Origin: Candidatus Symbiothrix dinenymphae
Lineage (GTDB): Bacteria; Bacteroidota; Bacteroidia; Bacteroidales; Azobacteroidaceae
NCBI GenBank assembly: GCA_001417715.1
Contig: BBRT01000247.1
Span: 23,355-87,354, forward strand
Direction: 5' to 3'
Length of the DNA stretch: 64,000 nt
The notes under the pieces were generated by a model. The model saw only the letters and a list, made by a program, of their open reading frames with translations. It was not told the origin of the DNA and searched no databases. This document shows, piece by piece, positions 1 to 7,117 of this stretch. The position numbers and the translations under genes are program-made. Position 1 is the stretch's first letter. Every line of letters starts with the position of its first letter.

Positions 1-311
1 ATGTGTGGTACGACATTGAATATCTGTTTACCGTTGAGCCTGAGGTGTTTGACCCGCCTCCCAAGGTGCGTTCGGGGGTGATTCGGATGACTCGCAATGC
101 TCGGACGGCACTTCCGTGCGATGAAGTGCTTTTCAAAACAGTGGTCAAAACAGCCTTCAATCAGCGGCGAAAAACGATGCGAAATTCGCTGCAATCGCTG
201 GTTGGAAAGGGCAATGAACTATCTGAACAGCCTATTTTCGACAAACGTCCCGAACAACTGTCGGTCGAGGAATTTATTGATTTGACCAATCAAATTACTA
301 TGTTAGAATGA
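1..311 (+). CDS. rsmA: Ribosomal RNA small subunit methyltransferase A, C-terminal part
   Basis: This is the last ~103 codons of the 16S rRNA adenine dimethyltransferase KsgA/RsmA, which methylates two adjacent adenines near the 3' end of 16S rRNA late in 30S assembly. The fragment has the family's C-terminal pattern: EYLFTVEPEVFDPPPKVRSG, then a TAFNQRRKTMRNSL helix, then a PEQLSVEEFIDLT ending. The catalytic Rossmann domain lies outside the window, so the 5' end is missing because of the window edge and not because the gene is broken. The TGA stop overlaps a possible ATG of the next gene, but that gene probably starts further downstream. Confidence 0.95.
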   Translation, partial: VWYDIEYLFTVEPEVFDPPPKVRSGVIRMTRNARTALPCDEVLFKTVVKTAFNQRRKTMRNSLQSLVGKGNELSEQPIFDKRPEQLSVEEFIDLTNQITMLE

Positions 312-373
312 GTTACTATCAAGATTTAATGTTTTTTAACGCTTTCATTTCTAATTTATTGAAAATAAAGCAG

Positions 374-381
374 TACCTTTG
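374..381 (+). promoter_or_regulatory. Bacteroidota-type -7 promoter element (TACCTTTG)
   Basis: TACCTTTG matches the TAnnTTTG -7 box of the primary sigma factor in Bacteroidota. It lies inside the 5' end of the longest open frame of the DUF5683 gene and 26 bases before the TTG at 407. It therefore argues that the real start of that gene is downstream of this point. The -33 box is not a clear TTTG. Confidence 0.55.
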
Positions 382-406
382 CGCCGTTGTAATAAACAAG
401 AGCGAT

Positions 407-1105
407 TTGAAACGATATGTTGGTGCATTGATAGGAGTTTTTTGGGTGGTTTCTGCGGATATTTATTCACAGGAAACGCCTTTGTTACAACAAGATACGG
501 TCTTTGTAAAGCATGATAGCCTGACTCTTGGTGATAGTGATATTAGGACTTTTGATGCCGGTGTTAAGCCATTCGCGAAATCGAAAAAGTCATCTTTTAA
601 GCCTAACCCTACGACAGCGGTTATATTGTCGGCTGTTTTGCCCAGTGCGGGGCAAATATATAATGGAAAATACTGGAAATTACCGATTGTATATGGCGGA
701 ATTTTGGGGTGTATGTACGCCATCAATTGGAATAGCACGCAGAAAAACAATTATCAAGATGCCTACACAAGTTTTACGCAAGGCAATCTGGCGGATGATG
801 CGGCATGGCGGGCATACAAATACTATAGTTATCCCGATGACCCTGCGGAGTGGACAGACCAACGGCGCACAAGTTTCACAAACTCTTTGCGGTCGAAGCG
901 GAATTTTTATCGCCGCCAATGGGAATTAAGTTGGATAGTTACGGTTGCCGTTTATGGGGTTTTCATGATAGATTCGTATGTGGATGCCAAGTTGTTTGCA
1001 TTTGATGTGAGTGATGATTTGAGTATAAATATACAGCCGACTTTTTTTGAAAAGACGGTTTACAATCCGGCTACAGTTGGTTTGCATTTGAGTTTAAATT
1101 TTTAA
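407..1105 (+). CDS. DUF5683 family membrane protein
   Basis: A DUF5683 protein of unknown function, widespread in Bacteroidota. The core runs from a hydrophobic segment (TTAVILSAVLPSAGQIYN) through KLPIVYGGILGCMYAINW, a charged loop rich in Tyr and Arg, and a second membrane stretch (WIVTVAVYGVFMIDSYVDA), which is the family layout. The open frame extends up to an ATG at 308, but its first 33 codons make a poor protein start and contain a promoter-like TACCTTTG. Starting at TTG 407 gives a clean signal peptide, KRYVGALIGVFWVVSADIYSQ, so I prefer that start. It lies 10 bases before the lytic transglycosylase gene and is probably cotranscribed with it. An envelope role is likely from this context, but that is inference. 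Confidence 0.8.
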   Translation: MKRYVGALIGVFWVVSADIYSQETPLLQQDTVFVKHDSLTLGDSDIRTFDAGVKPFAKSKKSSFKPNPTTAVILSAVLPSAGQIYNGKYWKLPIVYGGILGCMYAINWNSTQKNNYQDAYTSFTQGNLADDAAWRAYKYYSYPDDPAEWTDQRRTSFTNSLRSKRNFYRRQWELSWIVTVAVYGVFMIDSYVDAKLFAFDVSDDLSINIQPTFFEKTVYNPATVGLHLSLNF

Positions 1106-1115
1106 TTTTAGAATA

Positions 1116-2690
1116 ATGAAAAAGCAATTTTTGATGTTATGTGTCTTGACGGGAACGCTGAGTGTTTTCGCCCAAGAAAGGACTGATTCCGTGTATGTGG
1201 ACCGTCTTTCCAAGCTCAACAATGTGATTGAACTTCCTTATAATGAGGTGGTTAGAAGATGTATTGATGGCTATGTGGGCAGACGAAGCGACCAGGTTGA
1301 ACGGATGCTCGGATTGGCAGAGTTCTATTTTCCGATGATTGAAGAATCGCTGGACAGAAACGAGATGCCGCACGAATTGAAATATCTGGCAGTGATTGAA
1401 TCCGCCCTCAACCCGAATGCGCAGTCACGCGTGCGGGCAACCGGCTTGTGGCAATTTATGCTGGGAACCGGCAAAATATATGGCTTGGAAATCAACAGTC
1501 TGGTGGATGAACGCCGCGACCCGCAAAAGGCAACCGAAGCCGCTTGCAGATACCTGAAAGACATGTATCTGTTGTTTGGCGATTGGACGTTGTCTATTGC
1601 CTCCTACAACTGTGGTGCCGGAAATGTGCGCAAAGCCATTGCGCGTGCCGGTGGCAGAACCGACTACTGGGACATTTATCCCTATCTGCCTCGAGAAACG
1701 CGCATGTATGTGCCGCTGTTTATCGCCGCCGCTTATGCAATGAATTATGCTGATATGCACAATATTAAAGCCATTGCACCGTCCATTCCGCTGGATGTGG
1801 ACACGGTTATGGTGACAAAACAGGTGCATTTTGACCAGATTGCTGCCGTTTTGAACGTCAATAAGGAGGTGATTGAGATATTGAATCCGCAGTACAAATT
1901 GGGAGTTATTCCGGGGCACACACAGCCTCGTGTGTTAAAATTGCCTTCTCAGGCTGTCTATGCCTATATTGCCAACGAGGATGCCGTAGTGGATTTCAAT
2001 CGGGATTCCATTTTTACCAACCGCATGTTTGCCGGAAATTTCAGCAATTCCACGATGAATGCGCAGAAAAAGAAGTATCACAAAGTGAAACGGGGCGAAA
2101 CACTGGCAAGTATTGGCAAAAAATATGGCGTAGATGTTGCAAGTATCAGGCGATGGAACCGTTTGTCTGCCAAGACCACAGCGATAAATCAGGGTAAATC
2201 ATTAGTCATTTACACCAATGAATTGCCGGCTGCACCACCTTCTTATTTGGCAAAAGTGGATTACAAACCGTCCACAGATGCTGCTGCAACGCCAACGCCA
2301 ACACCAATGCCAACGCCAACGGATGAAGAAACTGTTGCAGTTGCAGAAGCAGTTGTAGTTGCAGCTGCAGATGTAGAAGCAGTTGTGGATGTAGATGCGG
2401 ATGCGGATGTAGATGTGGATGAAGATGGCGAACCGGTTTTGAATCAGGAAGATTTGGCGGAATTGGAAGCGCAATCGACCAATGAAGTTAGCAGTCAGGT
2501 ATATGTCGATGTGAAGCCCCATAAAAGCAGCCCACAGTCGCCCATCATTTATCACGTAAAAGAGGGCGACAGTTTGTATTCCATTGCCAAACAATATACA
2601 GGTGTTTCGCACAAAGATTTGATGGAGAGCAATCAGCTCAAAACATCTGTGTTAAGAATAGGGCAAACGCTTCGCATTCCGGAAAGGTAA
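1116..2690 (+). CDS. MltD-like membrane-bound lytic murein transglycosylase with two LysM domains
   Basis: A periplasmic lytic transglycosylase that cleaves the MurNAc-GlcNAc bond of peptidoglycan. An N-terminal signal peptide (residues 1-20, ending SVFAQ) is followed by an SLT domain at about 85-215. The catalytic Glu is at about 95 (YLAVIESALNP), with the usual ATGLWQFM and SIASYNCGAGN motifs. Two LysM peptidoglycan-binding domains follow, at about 321-365 (HKVKRGETLASIGKKYG) and 478-523 (YHVKEGDSLYSIAKQY). Between them is a low-complexity linker of Pro-Thr and then Val/Ala/Asp/Glu repeats encoded by 6-base repeats, which may vary in length. At 524 aa it is near the usual size for MltD-type enzymes with two LysM domains. 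The 3' end converges on the PAP2 gene, 21 bases away. Confidence 0.93.
   Translation: MKKQFLMLCVLTGTLSVFAQERTDSVYVDRLSKLNNVIELPYNEVVRRCIDGYVGRRSDQVERMLGLAEFYFPMIEESLDRNEMPHELKYLAVIESALNPNAQSRVRATGLWQFMLGTGKIYGLEINSLVDERRDPQKATEAACRYLKDMYLLFGDWTLSIASYNCGAGNVRKAIARAGGRTDYWDIYPYLPRETRMYVPLFIAAAYAMNYADMHNIKAIAPSIPLDVDTVMVTKQVHFDQIAAVLNVNKEVIEILNPQYKLGVIPGHTQPRVLKLPSQAVYAYIANEDAVVDFNRDSIFTNRMFAGNFSNSTMNAQKKKYHKVKRGETLASIGKKYGVDVASIRRWNRLSAKTTAINQGKSLVIYTNELPAAPPSYLAKVDYKPSTDAAATPTPTPMPTPTDEETVAVAEAVVVAAADVEAVVDVDADADVDVDEDGEPVLNQEDLAELEAQSTNEVSSQVYVDVKPHKSSPQSPIIYHVKEGDSLYSIAKQYTGVSHKDLMESNQLKTSVLRIGQTLRIPER
2288..2432 (+). repeat. Hexanucleotide-rich low-complexity tract inside the MltD-like gene
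   Basis: The first part is built of CCAACG/CCAACA units that encode a Pro-Thr run. The second is built of GTTGCA, GCAGTT and GATGTA-type units that encode alternating Val, Ala, Asp and Glu. Unit lengths are multiples of three, so changes in copy number would lengthen or shorten the linker between the LysM domains without shifting the frame. Confidence 0.75.
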
Positions 2691-2711
2691 TTACTGCCGC
2701 TTTGAACGCTA

Positions 2712-3545
2712 TTAAAAATTCACTGTCAATCCGATGCCGTTGGCGACAGGATGCAGTGAATATTTTATTTTTGCTGCATTGCCGCCATTCAAAAGTTGGT
2801 TGAAACTGCCGCCGACAGATTTTCCGATGGCATAGCCCATCAAGGCACCCGCAAAAGCTTCCGAGAGCCAATGTGAAAACGACGAAACGCCCAATCCGAC
2901 ACATCCGGCGTAGATAAACGCGCCCCGTTTCACCCACACATCGTCTGGATAAAGTTCCGCCAAAGTGGTAGCCATCGCAAACGCCACAATGGTGTGGCTG
3001 CTGGGCCAACCCGAAAACACGCCGCGCTCCATAAAGCCAAACGCCCAATCGCGGCTGTAATCCTCTGTGTCGCTGTATCGGGTGGGGTAAATGTGATGTT
3101 CCAGAATGTTTGGTGCCCGTCGTCCGGTGAACGCCTTGATTGAAAACGAGATACCTACGCCCAACATTGCCGATTGCGCCAATGCCAAGCCGGTTACTTG
3201 CAGTTTCGCGTCGTCGTGCTTTCGCCCGTAGAAGTACGCGCCCACAGGAGCCGCCACAGGCACGAGATAGCCCATTGCGCCAAAAGGCGTGCCCGCATAA
3301 GCCATCCACGCATTGTTGTAAGCCAGCCTGTTCCACTGCCAATCAATGCCGCTCTCCACCAAACCATACGTCCCCAATGCCGCAGCAGCATAATTCAGCC
3401 CGTAATTGTGAGTGAAACTGTGCACCACATTGGGTCCCAACTTGTAAAACACCTTGGACAGCGGCACAATTTGCGAATTTTGTGCCGACACGGCCAAACT
3501 TGCACTGAGTAAAGTGCTGAAAATAAATTTTTTCTTTGCGTTCAT
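2712..3545 (-). CDS. PAP2-superfamily phosphatase, secreted or outer-membrane associated
   Basis: A 277-aa acid phosphatase of the PAP2 (phosphatidic acid phosphatase type 2) superfamily, which removes phosphate from lipid phosphates such as undecaprenyl diphosphate or lipid A. An N-terminal signal peptide ends at about residue 22 (LAVSAQ). The three motifs are K..GRRAPN, WPSSHT (motif 2, His present) and SFSHWLSEAFAGA (motif 3, His present), in the right order. Asp replaces nothing essential that I can see, but motif 3 has Glu where many members have Asp. It is transcribed towards the MltD gene. Upstream lies a sequence very like the operator of the neighbouring MarR gene, which suggests that MarR controls this phosphatase. 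The true substrate is unknown. Confidence 0.88.
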   Translation of the reverse strand: MNAKKKFIFSTLLSASLAVSAQNSQIVPLSKVFYKLGPNVVHSFTHNYGLNYAAAALGTYGLVESGIDWQWNRLAYNNAWMAYAGTPFGAMGYLVPVAAPVGAYFYGRKHDDAKLQVTGLALAQSAMLGVGISFSIKAFTGRRAPNILEHHIYPTRYSDTEDYSRDWAFGFMERGVFSGWPSSHTIVAFAMATTLAELYPDDVWVKRGAFIYAGCVGLGVSSFSHWLSEAFAGALMGYAIGKSVGGSFNQLLNGGNAAKIKYSLHPVANGIGLTVNF

Positions 3546-3571
3546 ATTGTGTTATTTTAGAATGATTTTAA

Positions 3572-3584
3572 TTGATTTATGCAA
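3572..3584. promoter_or_regulatory. Second MarR-like operator upstream of the PAP2 gene
   Basis: TTGATTTATGCAA differs by one base from TTGATATATGCAA at 4095-4107, which forms the centre of the palindrome in front of the MarR gene. It lies 27 bases before the PAP2 start codon, a position where bound repressor would block transcription. Palindromy beyond the core is weaker than at the MarR site. Confidence 0.5.
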
Positions 3585-3618
3585 TAATTGACTTTATCAA
3601 CTTTATAGGTAAATTTTT

Positions 3619-4053
3619 TTAGATTTTTCCGGCATTATTTTTCAAGATTGCAAGCACTTTTGAGAAAGTTTCTATATCCTGTTCATTGACGCCTTGCAGG
3701 AGCAAATGAAACAACTCATGTTCTTTATTTACAATGGTTTGCGTAATTGCTTTGCCTTTCTCTGTGACAGTAATAAGATTTTTTCGTCGGTCGTGTTCGT
3801 CCGCTTTGCGTTGCACCAAACCTTTGTTTTCGAGCAAATCAATTTGGCGCAATACCGCCGATTTGTCTTTCTTCGCCATTTCAGCAATATCCTGCTGAAT
3901 AACGCCCTGATGAAAATACGCAATCATCAATATGCCGAAAGCCTCCTCCGGAAGTTCGATTTGAAGGTCCGACAAATTTTTTCTGAAAGCCTGTTCAATG
4001 GCTTTCAACGTTATCGCCAAGTTTAGCGACAGGGGTAATTTCTTTGCATTCAT
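3619..4053 (-). CDS. MarR-family transcriptional regulator
   Basis: A winged-helix MarR-type repressor, about 144 aa from the chosen start. A helical dimerisation N-terminus is followed by the DNA-binding part (VIQQDIAEMAKKDKSAVLRQ, then the wing NKGLVQRKADEHDRRKNLI) and a C-terminal dimerisation helix pair. The open frame reaches an ATG at 4107, but the promoter TACCTTTG (4084-4077, minus strand) lies downstream of that ATG. The ATG at 4053 (MNAKKLPLSLN) is therefore the better start. A perfect 11-bp inverted repeat overlaps the promoter, so autorepression is likely. A near-copy of the operator core lies before the PAP2 gene. The ligand is not evident. Confidence 0.88.
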   Translation of the reverse strand: MNAKKLPLSLNLAITLKAIEQAFRKNLSDLQIELPEEAFGILMIAYFHQGVIQQDIAEMAKKDKSAVLRQIDLLENKGLVQRKADEHDRRKNLITVTEKGKAITQTIVNKEHELFHLLLQGVNEQDIETFSKVLAILKNNAGKI

Positions 4054-4076
4054 TGTAATTGTTTTTTTTGACGACG

Positions 4077-4115
4077 CAAAGGTATGAAAATTAGTTGATA
4101 TATGCAACTAATTTT
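4077..4115 (-). promoter_or_regulatory. MarR promoter (TACCTTTG) with 11-bp palindromic operator
   Basis: The minus strand carries TACCTTTG at 4084-4077. Just upstream, AAAATTAGTTG (4087-4097) and CAACTAATTTT (4105-4115) form a perfect inverted repeat with a 7-base spacer that covers the -33 region. This arrangement is typical of MarR autoregulation. The ferredoxin gene diverges from the same region, so it may be controlled as well. Confidence 0.75.
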
Positions 4116-4191
4116 CCCCATTTAAAATATTTCAGCCGCTCATTTGTCTTCCTAAATGGAAAGAGAAGTGAAATTTTTAATAATTATCAGA

Positions 4192-4479
4192 ATGAATACA
4201 GTTTATATTGTAGTTGGAAGCGTGTTTTTGCTTTGGTTCGTTCACGGACTTTGCCGTCATGCACGCGGGAGAAACAGGGTTATCCATGTGATTGATGGCA
4301 ACTGCACCGGATGCGGGCGTTGTGTCAAGCGATGCCAACACCATGTGTTGGAATTGGTGAAGGATGAAAACGGGACACATGCCGTTGTGAAACAGCCCGA
4401 CCGTTGCTCCGCGTGTGGGGACTGCCTGCCCAAATGCAAATTCAGTGCGTTAAATTTCGCTAACACCCTACTATCGTAA
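4192..4479 (+). CDS. Membrane-anchored 2x[4Fe-4S] ferredoxin-like protein
   Basis: A small electron carrier with one N-terminal membrane segment (TVYIVVGSVFLLWFVHGLC) and two ferredoxin cysteine clusters: CTGCGRCVKRC and CSACGDCLPKC. Each cluster would bind one 4Fe-4S centre. I chose the ATG at 4192 because the upstream ATG at 4156 adds only a charged stub. The gene diverges from marR. Its last five codons (NTLLS) and TAA stop lie inside the 3' end of AAA-nuclease copy A on the other strand, with a 20-base overlap. They match the 3' ends of copies B and C, so the original C-terminus was probably replaced when copy A arrived. Redox partner unknown. Confidence 0.85.
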   Translation: MNTVYIVVGSVFLLWFVHGLCRHARGRNRVIHVIDGNCTGCGRCVKRCQHHVLELVKDENGTHAVVKQPDRCSACGDCLPKCKFSALNFANTLLS

Positions 4480-6022
4480 CGGTTTTCCCCTGCACCATTT
4501 CTGTTTTAAGATAAATTTTGGCATCCCAATCTATATCGGGGCGGCGGTCGAAAATAATCAGCCAACCCTCTTTGGCACCTACTGTGTCCATATAGTTGAT
4601 GAGTTGGGCGTAGCTTTTTTCTTCGGTTTTGGAGCTGTATCGGAGTTTCAGTTCGATGGGGTATTTTTGTCCTTCATATTCTACGCACAAGTCCAAACGG
4701 TCGCGACCGGCGGCAAATTCGCGGACAATCTGCCCGCCGCCGTTGACAATCCGTTGCAGAAAAGCCTGCAAAATCAGGTGAGGTGCCGCTTCTTTATAGT
4801 CGAAACGTTCGACCCATATCGCACTGTTTTCGCGCCAAAAGGCTTGAAAATCCTGCATCAGATAAATCATGTCGATACGCCCGTTTTTCAGATAGCGGGG
4901 CATTTGGTAGGGATACTTCTCGCTGCACAAATCTTGCTGTGAATCGGCACTTAAAGTACGCAGAATTACTTCGGCATAAATAGGATTTGCCGGTGCTACC
5001 AGCCCCGGAGCTTCCCGAATCAGGCCAAGGTCTTTGGTGTAGAGATAGTCGTCCGATTGCGTACTTATTTTCTCTATGTCGCCAATGATGACCGGCTCCA
5101 TCACCCGCCGCACGCGCTCCTCTTTGAGCCGTTCGAGCAGGCTGTCGATATGAGTGTCGCGCCGCAGGATGATGGTTTGGATGGCTTCTTCCACCAATTC
5201 TGCCGTCACCGGCTTGGTATAATCGGATTGGAGCGTTTCTTCAATCACCTCGCATGCAATGGCATTAACCAACCATGGCTGTCCCTGCGTTTGCTTGAGA
5301 ACCAAGTCGATAGCTTCTTGTTCAAACACTTGTCCTGTTTCCGCAGTATGCTGTCCGTACAATTCTACTGCCTCCTCTTTTGTGAAATTGCTAAAAGTCA
5401 GTGCTTTTTTAATCACATTAAACGGACTTGCGCTGCCAAGCGACTCGCTGTCGGGACGAATCCGTGCTTTGAAGTCGCGAATGTTGCGCATACCCACCAA
5501 GGCTATCGAATGGACAAACGGGGTATTACCGCGCGTAGTGTAGCCGTCTCTCAATTGCCGAAGGAAAGTAATCAATGTACCCTCACTCAAGCAGTCGGCT
5601 TCATCGAAAAAGATGATAAGCGGCTTGTCTGATGACATACAAAAAACAGTCAACTCATCAACCAGCACACCGGCATAATTGCTGTAGTCAGCATCTTTGG
5701 CAAATGTTTCTCCTTTGGGTATGTTCGAAAAGCGAAATTTTGATTGCATCCGCTTGACTATCGCCGGAATGCCTTCTTTCGGGTCAATAATACCCTGCGC
5801 CGCTTCCAATGAGCAGTAAAGCGCATAATACTTGCCCTCGCTATTGATGCGGTTAACCAAATCAAGCAGCAACGTGGTTTTGCCGCTCTGCCGCGGAGCG
5901 TGAATCACAAAATACTGCTCCTGCTCAATGAGTTCTCTGATGCCCGACAAACGCGATGAAGCCTCTATCATATAGTGCTTCGCTTCGTCGCAGGGTCCTG
6001 CTACATTAAAATATCGTGCCAT
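4460..6022 (-). CDS. AAA-like ATPase with C-terminal PD-(D/E)XK nuclease domain, copy A
   Basis: A 520-aa cytoplasmic protein, the first of four close paralogues in the window. A P-loop ATPase of the AAA_35-like type has Walker A at about 42-50 (APRQSGKTT) and Walker B at about 135-141 (LIIFFDEAD). It is followed by a winged-helix-like middle and a C-terminal PD-(D/E)XK nuclease fold with D444, E457 and K459 (RLDLCVEY...PIELKLR). Such fusions are abundant and multi-copy in Bacteroidota. Their role is not established; proposals include defence, selfish DNA and DNA processing. The stop codon overlaps the ferredoxin gene by 20 bases. It has its own promoter (6045-6038) and sits directly after the last gene of PUL1. 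Confidence 0.85.
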   Translation of the reverse strand: MARYFNVAGPCDEAKHYMIEASSRLSGIRELIEQEQYFVIHAPRQSGKTTLLLDLVNRINSEGKYYALYCSLEAAQGIIDPKEGIPAIVKRMQSKFRFSNIPKGETFAKDADYSNYAGVLVDELTVFCMSSDKPLIIFFDEADCLSEGTLITFLRQLRDGYTTRGNTPFVHSIALVGMRNIRDFKARIRPDSESLGSASPFNVIKKALTFSNFTKEEAVELYGQHTAETGQVFEQEAIDLVLKQTQGQPWLVNAIACEVIEETLQSDYTKPVTAELVEEAIQTIILRRDTHIDSLLERLKEERVRRVMEPVIIGDIEKISTQSDDYLYTKDLGLIREAPGLVAPANPIYAEVILRTLSADSQQDLCSEKYPYQMPRYLKNGRIDMIYLMQDFQAFWRENSAIWVERFDYKEAAPHLILQAFLQRIVNGGGQIVREFAAGRDRLDLCVEYEGQKYPIELKLRYSSKTEEKSYAQLINYMDTVGAKEGWLIIFDRRPDIDWDAKIYLKTEMVQGKTVTIVGC

Positions 6023-6037
6023 AATTCAATTTTTTGG

Positions 6038-6045
6038 CAAAGGTA
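6038..6045 (-). promoter_or_regulatory. Promoter -7 box of AAA-nuclease copy A
   Basis: TACCTTTG on the minus strand, 16 bases before the ATG. About 60 bases around it, including the run of T beyond, are shared with copy D and, for the first ~45 bases, with copy B. The promoter therefore travels with the gene. Confidence 0.65.
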
Positions 6046-6112
6046 CGCATTTAAAATGACTTTTACCATTTTTTTTATACCAAATTGCAATTCCGGTCGG
6101 GAGCCGCATCCT

Positions 6113-7072
6113 TTATCTCTTCGGATACAGTTCGCCGCTGCCTCCATTGTTCCATGAGGTAAGTACGGCTCTCACCTTGCCGAGTTGCGCTTCCACCAGA
6201 TTGTATTCATTTTGAGCAGAATGTTGTTCGATGCTGTAATAGCCGGTATATCCTACATCGCGCAAGACTGCCAAGCGTTTTGGCAGGTTGATGTCCTCGC
6301 AGCAATCCCATGGGATATGGGTGTGACAGACATATTTAGCTGCGGCTTTTTCGACGGCTAAATTCTCTTCATAGCTGCCACACCATCCGCCGAAGTGCAT
6401 ACAAATGCCGAATCCGGGATGGTCAACCGCCTTAATCAGTTTTTCCATGTGTGTCCAGCATCGTGCGGGTCCAAAATGCACCTCTGCTCCTACTTTGAAG
6501 CCATTGTCGTGTGCATATTGCGCCAGTTCCTTGTAGCGCTTCACTATAAAATCGAACTCCTGATTCGTCCATCCATCCTCATCTTTGCGATCATTGTACA
6601 TTGGAGGTCCCGCATCGAAGCGAACAAAACCGACTCCCCACAGTTTGGCTATTTGCATATAACGGTCTTGCAAAGCGCGAAGTTTAGCGGGGTTATCATT
6701 GCCCGCGTGCATGACATGCGCACCGTCCACTGCAATGTTGGGCACAAATAACTGCTCGTTTTTGAGGGTGGTAGCCACTTTATTGATGAAATTATCCTCC
6801 GTACTGGTAATCATTCCATTCCAGAGGTCTGCTGCACCTAAATGGTAACGATATTTGCAGGTTTCAAAGAAATGGAAAATGTTCATCATTCCGGCAAGCA
6901 TCAAGCCGTGAAACGAGTAGGAAAGCATAGATATGCGCAATGGATTGGGCGCATTGAGGCTGTCTGTCAATGCCGACGTGGCGGCAGTGGCGGCAGTAGC
7001 GGCAAAAGGCGATGCCATCAAAGCAGTGGCGCCTAATGCGGATTGTTTTAAAAAATTTCTTCTTGTTGTCAT
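6113..7072 (-). CDS. Tat-exported sugar phosphate isomerase/epimerase-like TIM-barrel protein
   Basis: A 319-aa xylose-isomerase-like TIM barrel (AP endonuclease 2 superfamily), whose members isomerise or epimerise sugars and keto-sugars. The N-terminus carries a twin-arginine signal (TRRNFLKQSALGATALMA) and an Ala/Thr-rich cleavage region, so it acts in the periplasm. Conserved metal-ligand segments include GAEVHFGPAR, FGICMHFGGW and HTHIPWD, and near the end YYSIEQHS. It is the last gene of the PUL1 enzyme operon, 45 bases after the Gfo/Idh gene. Pairing with a Tat-exported Gfo/Idh enzyme suggests work on a keto-sugar. The substrate cannot be read from the sequence. Confidence 0.85.
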   Translation of the reverse strand: MTTRRNFLKQSALGATALMASPFAATAATAATSALTDSLNAPNPLRISMLSYSFHGLMLAGMMNIFHFFETCKYRYHLGAADLWNGMITSTEDNFINKVATTLKNEQLFVPNIAVDGAHVMHAGNDNPAKLRALQDRYMQIAKLWGVGFVRFDAGPPMYNDRKDEDGWTNQEFDFIVKRYKELAQYAHDNGFKVGAEVHFGPARCWTHMEKLIKAVDHPGFGICMHFGGWCGSYEENLAVEKAAAKYVCHTHIPWDCCEDINLPKRLAVLRDVGYTGYYSIEQHSAQNEYNLVEAQLGKVRAVLTSWNNGGSGELYPKR

Positions 7073-7117
7073 TGTATGTACTTTTTATTTATTATTATTA
7101 TTCATTTATATTTATCA

